Source of the DNA: Burkholderia cenocepacia
GTDB taxonomy: Bacteria; Pseudomonadota; Gammaproteobacteria; Burkholderiales; Burkholderiaceae
Assembly (NCBI RefSeq): GCF_014211915.1
Contig: NZ_CP060039.1
Location: 2,418,001 to 2,482,000, forward strand
Length of the DNA stretch: 64,000 bases
Direction of reading: 5' to 3'
Below, piece by piece: positions 56,991 to 64,000 of this stretch. The notes beneath the pieces are model-generated. The model saw only the letters and a list, made by a program, of their open reading frames with translations, made no database searches and was not told the DNA's origin. Each line of letters begins with the position of its first letter. Position 1 is the stretch's first letter. The translations under genes were made by a program, and so were the position numbers.

Positions 56991-57692
56991 TCAATTCAGG
57001 TTGAACGAGAACGGCACCTGCACCCGTACCGCCTGGCCTTGCGCCACGCATTTGAACCGCTTCACGGTGTTGTAGGCCGCACGATCGAGCACGGGGTCGG
57101 CCGACTGGGCCACGCGTTCGTTCGTGATGTTCCCTTCCGCATCCACGACGAACTCGATCGTCACGTCACCCGTGATGTTGTTTTCCTGCGCTTCCTTCGG
57201 GTACTGCATCGACGCGCGCATCGAGTCCGAATTCGGGCAGACGACACCCACTTCGTGACTGACCGGCTTGGCCGGCGCGGGCGGTGCGACGACCGGCGCC
57301 TGCACGGCCGGCGCGGACGGCACCGGTGCCGACTGGTGCGTGATGGTCGCCTGCTGCGGGGGTGCCTGCACCGGCACTTCGGGCGGCGGCACGAACGGCG
57401 GCGGCGGCGGCGCGAACTTCGGCGGCGGAAGCTTGACGACCGGCATCGGCGGGGGCGGCGGCGGCTTCACCGGCTCGATGATGCGGGTTTCGATCGGATG
57501 CTGGATCACCTGCACGACCTTGGTCGCGAGGCCATTGAGCAATGCGTAGATCAGCACTGCATGCAACAGGAGGACGACTGCGATGCCGCCGAAACGGCGC
57601 ACCGGATTCTGCTGCTTCTTGCCGAATTCCCGCGGACGGCCCAGCGTGGCCAGACCGCTGTTCGAAGCAACCAGATGCTCTTCGACTTTCAT
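56991..57692 (-). CDS. tonB: Energy transducer TonB
   Basis: 233 residues: a cytoplasmic N-terminus, one membrane anchor (G-G-I-A-V-V-L-L-L-H-A-V-L-I-Y) with the histidine needed for energisation, a proline-rich spacer (repeated P-P-P runs and P-V), and a C-terminal TonB domain (Y-P-K-E-A-Q-E-N-N-I-T-G-D-V). It transmits energy to the TonB-dependent receptors. The ATG at 57692 has AAGGA 8 nt upstream; a GTG two codons earlier is too close to it. First gene of tonB-exbB-exbD-exbD-TPR. Confidence 0.93.
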   Translation of the reverse strand: MKVEEHLVASNSGLATLGRPREFGKKQQNPVRRFGGIAVVLLLHAVLIYALLNGLATKVVQVIQHPIETRIIEPVKPPPPPPMPVVKLPPPKFAPPPPPFVPPPEVPVQAPPQQATITHQSAPVPSAPAVQAPVVAPPAPAKPVSHEVGVVCPNSDSMRASMQYPKEAQENNITGDVTIEFVVDAEGNITNERVAQSADPVLDRAAYNTVKRFKCVAQGQAVRVQVPFSFNLN

Positions 57693-58550
57693 GCCCACTA
57701 TCCTTCCCCCAAGCGAATCGCCCAGTTTCGCGATGATGGCCGGCGCCGGAACCGGGTCGGTTCCGTCTCCGCCTCAACTCGAAATTTCATTTTTAATTCA
57801 ATTGGCAATCCGAATTGAAAGCATAGATTTCGGATCCCGTTTATTCAATTTCAAGGAATCGTTTCAACCGCAACGGGATAGCCGCCCTATCCGGCGTCTA
57901 TCCCGCACCAGCGTGGTCAGGCAATTGTCAGCTGCGTCGACACAGGCACATTTCTCGTATGACGATTGGATCTTCGTTACACGCTGATGTCAGCCAGGCC
58001 GTTCGTCTTGGGTGCAGAAGATAGCAAGGAAAAAATCCGGGCGTCAAACTTTATTTGATACTTGAATACAAAGTTTGGAGGTCTTACTCGAATAACGAGT
58101 TAGTAAGCTTCGCCAACCATTTTCCATTAATTCAGTAATTGGTTTGTATGGTTATCGCACTAATTCAGTGCCCACCCCAAATAATCACCAATTTAGTGCC
58201 AGCACACCGAATCGGTGCACTCCGGAATGAGCAATGCCGGATGCGCTCATTGTCCGATGCATGGATGGATGCCGATTGACCGCTTTCATGCAGGCGGCGT
58301 CCTGTTCAGGCGATATCCGTACGGTCGATCTTCGTTACTTTTAATAGGATTGCAAATCAAAATATGGAAACCTTCTCCAACGATCCAATTCTCACAATGA
58401 TCTGCATAACGAACGTATCTTCCGACGACGGATAAAGCCGGGGCCACGGGAATTCGTTGCCCGCCCCTCTGCACGCACGGGCATCCCCACCTCACCGAGC
58501 CCGGCGGGAAAATGCCCGCGCATGCTTCATCGACACACGACCCGCATCGC
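57693..58550. other. AT-rich promoter region upstream of the tonB operon
   Basis: 850 bp with no convincing gene, distinctly A/T-rich between 57780 and 58430. It contains a hairpin ACTCG-AATAA-CGAGT (58086-58100) and a series of similar motifs, TAATTCAGT (58128-58136 and 58161-58169) and AATTTAGTG (58190-58198). The far part may also contain a tail of the YbaK gene transcript. It is the likely control region of tonB; individual promoters were not assigned. Confidence 0.55.
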
Positions 58551-59039
58551 TCAGGACAGCATCATCCCCTGCATCCGGTGCGAGAAATGCGCGCGCTCGG
58601 CCGTCTCCATCAGCATCAGGAATTCGTCCTGCATCATGTGAATCAGCGCTTGATGATCGCCGGCCTCGAAATAGACTTCCGGCTGCTGCGCGAGGTGTTC
58701 CTCGAGAAACGTCTTCATCCCGTACGCCATGCAGACCGGCGGCAGCGCGCCCATGTCGCAATCCTTGAACAGCTCGCGCAACTCGACCTCCCGGGCGAGC
58801 ACGAGATGGCGCCCCGTCTTCACCCAGAGATCCGACAGGCGCACGGCGTGCGTCGTCGGCAATACAGCGGCGACGTAGCCTTCGGCGTCCTCGAGAAGCA
58901 CGGTTTTCGCGAGACGATCGCCGGGAATATGCGCGGCGGCGGCCGTCTCCATGCTCGTATGACTATAGGGGTGGTACACGACTTCGTACCGCGATGACTT
59001 CTGGCGCAGGCAATCCTGCAGGGTGGCTGAGACCGGCAT
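58551..59039 (-). CDS. YbaK/EbsC-family aminoacyl-tRNA deacylase
   Basis: 162 residues with the YbaK/ProX editing-domain fold: Y-E-V-V-Y-H-P-Y-S-H-T near the start, A-K-T-V-L-L-E-D and the G-A-L-P-P-V-C-M-A-Y-G pocket. Such proteins hydrolyse mischarged prolyl-tRNAs, or act on other substrates; specificity is not evident. GAGGTGCGCC precedes the ATG. Confidence 0.85.
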   Translation of the reverse strand: MPVSATLQDCLRQKSSRYEVVYHPYSHTSMETAAAAHIPGDRLAKTVLLEDAEGYVAAVLPTTHAVRLSDLWVKTGRHLVLAREVELRELFKDCDMGALPPVCMAYGMKTFLEEHLAQQPEVYFEAGDHQALIHMMQDEFLMLMETAERAHFSHRMQGMMLS

Positions 59040-59505
59040 GGCGCACCTCGTCTGGGCGAATCGGACGAATAGGGCGAACGGCGTTCGCTCCGGATTCGTT
59101 CAGCATAGGTCGCATTCCGGCCCAATGGAAATGCCCTCGCGCAGCCCCCTTCCCCATGGCCCCGGCAGCCGCCCCGGTCGCTTTCAAGCCGTTCGTCCGC
59201 CCTCGCCGGCATGCGAAATCCGGCCCCGGAATACGCTTGGCAGCCCTCATTTCGTGTAGACGAATGAGGCGCAGGGGCTAAACAAACGTGAAGGAGCCCG
59301 ACAATTGGCCAATGTCGAAATACTAGACCGTTAGTTGCGTTTGAAGAGAGGCAACGAGATGCCATCGGCGATGGCGTCGTTCAAAGAGCGAACTCGCGAA
59401 CGCTCGCCATCACGCCGGCAAACCCGCGCCGCCAACGGCTTTCCCGGTGTCCTATACTGAGCCGGCCGCCACCTCCCGCGGCGGAAACCGACTCCCGGAG
59501 CAATC
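59040..59505. other. Intergenic region between divergent YbaK and YciI genes
   Basis: No supported gene on either strand. It carries the two promoters; none could be assigned confidently. Confidence 0.5.
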
Positions 59506-59799
59506 ATGCATTACCAGTTGATCTACGAACTCGTCGACGATTACCTGTCGCGGCGCGAGCCGTTCCGTGCGGAACATCTGGCGCTCGCGCAGGCCGCGAC
59601 CGAACGCGGCGAACTGGTGCTCGCCGGCGCGCTGGCGGACCCGGCCGATCAGGCGGTGCTCGTGTTCGAAGGCGATTCGCCAGAAGCGGCCGAATCGTTC
59701 GCGCGCGCCGATCCGTACGTGCAGAACGGCCTCGTGAAATCGTGGCGCGTGCGGCCGTGGCGCGTCGTGGTCGGCAAGCACGCGCCGCGTCCGGCGTAA
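59506..59799 (+). CDS. YciI-like protein
   Basis: 97 residues, ferredoxin-like YciI family, with R-A-E-H-L-A-L-A-Q-A, the acidic F-E-G-D-S-P-E-A-A-E and D-P-Y-V-Q-N-G-L-V. The family contains a His-Asp pair of unproven catalytic use. CGGAGCAATC precedes the ATG. It converges on corA, 7 bp between the stops. Confidence 0.88.
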   Translation: MHYQLIYELVDDYLSRREPFRAEHLALAQAATERGELVLAGALADPADQAVLVFEGDSPEAAESFARADPYVQNGLVKSWRVRPWRVVVGKHAPRPA

Positions 59800-59806
59800 G
59801 GCCTGG

Positions 59807-60784
59807 CTACAGCCACCCCGCCCGCTTGAAACGCCACCACAGCGCGAGGTCGGCGATGGCCATCACCGCGATGCAGCCGTAGAACCCGTATTTCAGGTGC
59901 AGCTCGGGCATGTTCGCGAAGTTCATCCCGTAGATGCCGGCGATCATCGTCGGTATCGCGAACAGCGCGGCGAACGAGCCGAGCCGCTTGGTCACCTCGT
60001 TCTCCGCGAGCGAAATCATCCCGAGGTTGACCTGGATCGCCGTGACGACCATCTCGCGCCGCCCTTCGATCGTCTTCACGATCCGCTGCAGATGGTCATA
60101 CACGTCGCGGAAGTAAGCCGCCATCCCGCTGCACACCTGCGGCACGCGCCCGCCGGTGAGCTTCGCGAGCGGCTCCATCAGCGGTGCCGTGTGCTGGTAC
60201 AGCAGCACGAGCCGGCGCTTCAGAGAATAGAGATCCTCGATGATCGCGCGCGACGACGCCGGCGTCGCCTTCGCGAAGATGCGGTCCTCGAGCTCCTCGA
60301 GTTCCGCTCCGAGCGTTTCGAGGATCGGGAAATACCGGTCGACGACCTGATCCATCAACGCGTAGAACACGAACGCCGAACCCTCCCGCAACAAGTGCGG
60401 CTCGCGCTCGCAACGCTTGCGCACGTCGCGGAAATCGTGCTCGGTATGGTTGCGGATCGACAGCACGTAATTCGGGCCGACGAATACGTTCAATTCGCCG
60501 ACCTTGAATTCGTCGTCCTCGTCGAGTTCGACCGTGTGCAGCACCGCGAACAGCGAATCGCCGTATTCCTCGATCTTCGGCCGCTGATGGCCTTTGCGGG
60601 CATCCTCGAGCGCCAGCTCGTGCAAGCCGAACTCCTCGCCCATCAGGTCGATTTCCTCGGGCGTCGGGTCCTTCAGCGCGACCCACACGAAGCATTCGGG
60701 CTTCGACACGTAATCGCTGATGGCGTCGATGTCGATATCGGCCAGCTTGCGGCCGTCCTGGTAAGCAGCACAGTTGATCAGCAT
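59807..60784 (-). CDS. corA: Magnesium/cobalt transporter CorA
   Basis: 325 residues: a large cytoplasmic N-terminal funnel domain (about 1-260) and two C-terminal membrane helices with the signature Y-G-M-N-F between them (G-I-Y-G-M-N-F-A-N-M-P-E). It is a pentameric Mg(II) channel. The ATG at 60784 begins M-L-I-N-C. Confidence 0.95.
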   Translation of the reverse strand: MLINCAAYQDGRKLADIDIDAISDYVSKPECFVWVALKDPTPEEIDLMGEEFGLHELALEDARKGHQRPKIEEYGDSLFAVLHTVELDEDDEFKVGELNVFVGPNYVLSIRNHTEHDFRDVRKRCEREPHLLREGSAFVFYALMDQVVDRYFPILETLGAELEELEDRIFAKATPASSRAIIEDLYSLKRRLVLLYQHTAPLMEPLAKLTGGRVPQVCSGMAAYFRDVYDHLQRIVKTIEGRREMVVTAIQVNLGMISLAENEVTKRLGSFAALFAIPTMIAGIYGMNFANMPELHLKYGFYGCIAVMAIADLALWWRFKRAGWL

Positions 60785-60984
60785 GGTATTCGTGACGTTG
60801 CGGTTTGCGCATCAGTTTACCGGTTTGCTGCATGAACGGCCCGGCTTGCGCGGCACGCCGATATTGGTCATGATCGGGCTGCGTGCGCCGCAGCATGCGC
60901 GTCGAGGCACTTCTACAGGCCCGCCGGGCCTGCGTTGCGCGATGCACAACGGCCGTGCGGCCCAACCGTCAAGGAGACAGACCT

Positions 60985-61131
60985 ATGTGGTATTTCTCGT
61001 GGATACTCGGCATCGGCGTGGCGCTCGGCTTCGGCATCATCAACGCGATGTGGCTGGAAGCGGAAGTATTCTCGCGCGGCGACCAGCGCGGCGATACGTC
61101 GGGCCGGCGGTCGGGGAGCGGGCATTCGTGA
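60985..61131 (+). CDS. cydX: CydX-type small subunit of cytochrome bd oxidase (orphan)
   Basis: 48 residues. The single membrane helix M-W-Y-F-S-W-I-L-G-I-G-V-A-L-G-F-G and the following N-A-M-W-L-E-A-E are the CydX/YbgT signature, with a basic, serine-rich tail of about 17 residues. CydX stabilises the haem b/d site of cytochrome bd. It is normally encoded after cydAB, but no cydA or cydB lies in this window. AAGGAGA precedes the ATG. Its stop overlaps the GTG of the next gene. Confidence 0.9.
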   Translation: MWYFSWILGIGVALGFGIINAMWLEAEVFSRGDQRGDTSGRRSGSGHS

Positions 61132-61745
61132 CGCACCTGGTGTTCTTCTGCGGTCACGCCGGCACCGGCAAGACCACGCTCGCGAAGCGGCTCATCGGGC
61201 CGCTGATGCGTGCGACCGGCGAAGCGTTCTGCCTGCTCGACAAGGACACGCTGTACGGCCGCTACAGCGCGGCCGCGATGGGCGCGCTCACGGACGATCC
61301 GAACGACCGTGACAGCCCGCTCTACCTGAAACATCTTCGCGATCCCGAATACCAGGGGCTGCTCGACACGGCCCGCGACAATCTCTCGCTCGGCATCGGT
61401 GCGCTCGTCGTCGGCCCGCTGTCGCGTGAAGTGCGCGACCGGCGCATCCTCGATCGCACGTGGCTCGGCATCGCGCCGGACGTCACGCTGACGGTCGTGT
61501 GGGTCCACACATCGGAAGACGTCGCGCACCAGCGGATCGTCGCGCGCGCCAACCCGAACGACGCGTACAAGCTCGCGCACTGGGACGAATACCGGCAGCG
61601 CCGCTTCGTGCCGACCGGCCACGAATGCGACGGCATCGTGATGTTCGACAACACCGCGCCGTCCGACGCGGACCTCGACGCGCTGCTGTCTCGCATCGTG
61701 CCGCCGCCGCAACCGGCAACGATCGTCCCGCCGCTGCCGGCCTGA
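61128..61745 (+). CDS. P-loop AAA/kinase-like protein
   Basis: 205 residues. Walker A G-H-A-G-T-G-K-T-T near residue 10, then L-L-D-K-D-T-L-Y-G-R and V-V-W-V-H-T-S-E-D-V-A-H-Q-R-I-V, a zeta-toxin/AAA_33-like nucleotide kinase fold. The substrate is unknown. The start is GTG at 61128, overlapping the cydX stop (GTGA), with GGGGAGCGGG upstream. The frame is open further upstream but that part lies over cydX. Confidence 0.83.
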   Translation: MTHLVFFCGHAGTGKTTLAKRLIGPLMRATGEAFCLLDKDTLYGRYSAAAMGALTDDPNDRDSPLYLKHLRDPEYQGLLDTARDNLSLGIGALVVGPLSREVRDRRILDRTWLGIAPDVTLTVVWVHTSEDVAHQRIVARANPNDAYKLAHWDEYRQRRFVPTGHECDGIVMFDNTAPSDADLDALLSRIVPPPQPATIVPPLPA

Positions 61746-61776
61746 TCGCGCCGCCCGGCGCCCTTTCCCTTCCCGC

Positions 61777-61814
61777 AAAAAACAACGCCGGAAGCGCTGC
61801 TGCGCTCCCGGCGT
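61777..61814 (-). terminator. Rho-independent terminator of the saccharopine-dehydrogenase-family gene
   Basis: On the minus strand ACGCCGGGAGCGC and GCGCTTCCGGCGT pair around AGCA and are followed by TGTTTTTT. It lies 50 bp downstream of the stop at 61862 and may also serve the plus-strand gene ending at 61745. Confidence 0.9.
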
Positions 61815-61861
61815 CGTACGGCCCTCGTGCCAGTGGCTGGCGAATGGTCTTGCAATGACGA

Positions 61862-62962
61862 TCAGGCGACCGCGTGCACGCGCTCCATCGTGCCGCCGTC
61901 GTACAGCTTGCCGAAGCGGTTCGACAGGAACGCCTTCAGCGACACCTTTTCCTGCGGGATAAAACCGCTCTGCGGCAGCTTCTTCTCGCGGAACAGATCC
62001 AGCACCGCGCACATCGCGCCGGCCGTCGTGATCTGGATCGCGCTCATGTGCATCCCGCACACGTCCTTCGCGAAGATCTTGCGCGTGAACACGTCCTGCA
62101 CCAGCTGGCCGTCCTTCACGCCCGTCACCGTGACGAACACGAGCACGACGTCCTGCTTCGTCGACGGCACCGCGCGGCGCATGATCGACTTCAGCGTGTC
62201 GCGATCGGTCGACAGACGCAGGTCTTCCAGCAGAAACTGGACGAGCTCGCGGTGGCCCGGATAGCGCACCGACTTGTAGTCGAGCGTCTCGACCTTGCCC
62301 GACAGCGTCTCGCACAGCGTGCCCAGGCCGCCCGACGTGTTGAACGCTTCGTATTCGGTGCCGTCGAGCGAGAAGTGTTCGAGGCCCTCGAGCGGCTGCA
62401 CCCACTGCTTGCGGCCGTCGCGGATCGCTTCGCACGGCTGGCAGTATTCGTTGATCAGGCCGTCGACGCTCCACGTCAGGTTGTACTTCAGCGCGTTGGT
62501 CGGATATTCGGGCAGCGCGCCGACGCGCATCTTCACGTCGCGCACTTCGCTGAAGCCGTTCACGAGCTCGTGCGCGGCGATGCCGATGAAGCCCGGCGCG
62601 AGGCCGCACTGCGGCATGAACGCGCGGTCGGAGCCGTCGGCCAGTTCGCGGATCGCGTGGGTGGCGCGCACGTCTTCGGTCAGGTCGAAGTAGTGAACGC
62701 CGGCCGCCTTCGCGGCCGCGGCCACGTTGACCGCGAGGTAGTAAGGCAGCGCGTTGACGAGCGCATCGAAGCCCTTCACTGCTTCGCGGATCGCATTCGC
62801 GTCGGCCGAATCGACCCGTTGCGTCGCGATGCCTTCGCGCGACAGCTTCGCGAGCGCATCCGCATCGCGGTCGAACGCGACGACTTCGTAGTCGCCCGTT
62901 TCGCGCAGCATGTGAGCAATGGTGTGGCCGATCAGACCTGCGCCGACGATGGCGATTTTCAT
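61862..62962 (-). CDS. Saccharopine dehydrogenase-family protein (lysine dehydrogenase-like)
   Basis: 366 residues. An N-terminal Rossmann domain with V-G-A-G-L-I-G (6-12), the Y-Y-L-A-V-N and Y-F-D-L-T-E segments, and C-G-L-A-P-G-F-I are as in lysine 6-dehydrogenase and saccharopine dehydrogenases. It most likely oxidises lysine or a related amino acid with NAD(P). AGGAGATAAGCGC precedes the ATG at 62962. An Lrp/AsnC regulator on the same strand lies upstream. Confidence 0.85.
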   Translation of the reverse strand: MKIAIVGAGLIGHTIAHMLRETGDYEVVAFDRDADALAKLSREGIATQRVDSADANAIREAVKGFDALVNALPYYLAVNVAAAAKAAGVHYFDLTEDVRATHAIRELADGSDRAFMPQCGLAPGFIGIAAHELVNGFSEVRDVKMRVGALPEYPTNALKYNLTWSVDGLINEYCQPCEAIRDGRKQWVQPLEGLEHFSLDGTEYEAFNTSGGLGTLCETLSGKVETLDYKSVRYPGHRELVQFLLEDLRLSTDRDTLKSIMRRAVPSTKQDVVLVFVTVTGVKDGQLVQDVFTRKIFAKDVCGMHMSAIQITTAGAMCAVLDLFREKKLPQSGFIPQEKVSLKAFLSNRFGKLYDGGTMERVHAVA

Positions 62963-63019
62963 GCGCTTATCTCCTGATGATGGGTTTCGTGTTGGTGTAC
63001 GGCGTCGAGCCATGAACAC

Positions 63020-63464
63020 AGTTTAGGGGCGCTCAAAATCAGTTCCAAGACGAAGAATGATGCGAAACGACCGATAGTTTCAACGTTATGACGACACTTT
63101 TCGCCGAAACGACCAATTCATCTAAAAATCGCGTAACGGCGCTGTCGCAACCCGGCCGTTGGCGGTTGCGCATTGCAACGACGAAGACGAGGACGCACGG
63201 CATGGTTCCCGACACACGAACTGCACATGCGTCACGGCCTACACGCCGGTCGAAGCGGAATACGGAAAGGAGAGTCGGGAGAGAGACGCGCGAAGTGCGC
63301 GGAAGGATGGCGACGGGCACTCATGCCGATCATGAGGTACAACGAAGCCGATACGAAGGCGGCCGGGCATCTACCCGCCGTTAATCCAGACACCCGTGAC
63401 GCAGCGAAACCGGCGCCGCCATGCGCTTGCGCCGTCCGTCATGCGCGGTGCCGCATGCAACGGG
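63020..63464. other. Intergenic region between the Lrp and dehydrogenase genes
   Basis: No supported gene; short frames on both strands lack family features. It contains the promoter of the dehydrogenase gene and a direct repeat (annotated). Confidence 0.5.
63063..63114. promoter_or_regulatory. Direct repeat in the dehydrogenase promoter region
   Basis: CGAAACGACC occurs at 63063-63072 and again at 63105-63114, 42 bp apart (about four helical turns), 100-150 bp upstream of the ATG at 62962. It is a candidate Lrp/AsnC binding site; its relation to the adjacent regulator is inference. Confidence 0.5.
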
Positions 63465-63929
63465 TCAGCCGCCGATCGTCCCGCGGTCGATCTTGCGCGA
63501 CAGGATGATCGACGTCGTCGTGCGCTCGACGCCTTCGAGCGTGCCGATCTGGTCGAGCAGGTCGTTGAGCCGTTCCGGCGAATCGGCGCGCAGCCACGCG
63601 ACGTAGTCGTACTCGCCGCTCACCGCGCACAACAGCTGGACTTCCGGCATCCGGTCGAGCTTGCGCAAGACGTCCTTGCCGAATTTCGGCGTGAGGATGA
63701 TGCCGACGTACGCATAGATGCTGGCGTCCAGCACGTCCTGCCCGAGCCGCACGCTGTACCCGGCGATCACGTTCGTGCGTTCGAGCCGCGCGATGCGCGC
63801 GACGACCGTCGTGCGCGCCACGTCGAGCTGGCGCGCGAGATCCGCGACGCTGGCGCGCGCATCGGCTTGCAGCAGCGCGACGAGTTGCCGGTCGAGATCG
63901 TCGAGTTGGTCGAGGCGGGGTGGGCGCAT
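63465..63929 (-). CDS. Lrp/AsnC-family transcriptional regulator
   Basis: 154 residues. The N-terminal helix-turn-helix (about 8-55) reads S-V-A-D-L-A-R-Q-L-D-V-A-R-T-T-V-V-A-R-I, and the C-terminal RAM/AsnC ligand-binding domain contains V-S-G-E-Y-D-Y-V-A. It senses an amino acid and probably controls the downstream dehydrogenase-family gene on the same strand. The ATG at 63929 begins M-R-P-P-R. Confidence 0.92.
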   Translation of the reverse strand: MRPPRLDQLDDLDRQLVALLQADARASVADLARQLDVARTTVVARIARLERTNVIAGYSVRLGQDVLDASIYAYVGIILTPKFGKDVLRKLDRMPEVQLLCAVSGEYDYVAWLRADSPERLNDLLDQIGTLEGVERTTTSIILSRKIDRGTIGG

Positions 63930-64000
63930 GACGCTGGGCCGGTACGCATGTGCCGGCGGAGTGGAAAGTGACGCGATGATAGCGCCGATCGCCGGCGCGC

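Overview
The window is very GC-rich (roughly two thirds G+C outside a few islands). Gene content points to Burkholderia, most likely the B. cepacia complex: a cobG / cobL-cbiD-cobK-cobM cobalamin locus, tandem DUF4148 genes, ohr/ohrR, an orphan cydX and many ABC, MFS and TonB-dependent transporters. This is inferred from gene content; no rRNA or tRNA gene was seen.

Layout. 1-4975: cobalamin synthesis. cobG leaves the window on the left behind a cobalamin riboswitch on the minus strand, and cobL-cbiD-cobK-cobM run divergently. 5091-6269 and 14635-15156: a CynX/NimT-type MFS exporter and a MarR regulator that were once divergent neighbours. They are now separated by a complete 8,230-bp Tn21/Tn501-type mercury-resistance transposon (6325-14554) with 38-bp inverted repeats and a 5-bp TTTCA target duplication. 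It carries merR-TPADE, an EAL-domain gene, res, tnpR and tnpA. 15.2-17.1 kb: a less GC-rich stretch with an alpha/beta hydrolase and a frameshifted cache-domain gene. 17.5-23.9 kb: a glutathione transferase, a four-gene polyamine-type ABC importer and small envelope proteins.

24-31.5 kb: a catabolic cluster of 2-hydroxyacid dehydrogenase, CaiB/BaiF CoA-transferase with a doubtful 5' end, HMG-CoA-lyase-like enzyme, VOC protein, arylformamidase-like hydrolase, LysR regulator and MFS permease. 31.9-35.2 kb: a GFA protein, a one-cysteine OhrR, a GNAT enzyme, two DUF4148 proteins and Ohr, with matching ATCGCATGCGAT-type operators at ohrR and ohr. 35.8-43.9 kb: an outer-membrane barrel, a first TonB-dependent receptor and an unpartnered RND pump.

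43.9-57.7 kb, all minus strand: yejF-yejE-yejB-yejA, a second related TonB-dependent receptor, an XRE-cupin regulator, and an operon tonB-exbB-exbD-exbD-TPR. Together these could carry a peptide-like ligand from the outer membrane to the cytoplasm. Between the two exbD genes lies a tandem array of 49-bp hairpin units whose stem arms change in a compensatory way. This array is the most unusual structure in the window.

58.5-64 kb: YbaK-type deacylase, YciI-like protein, CorA, an orphan cydX translationally coupled to a P-loop kinase, a saccharopine/lysine dehydrogenase-family protein and an Lrp/AsnC regulator.
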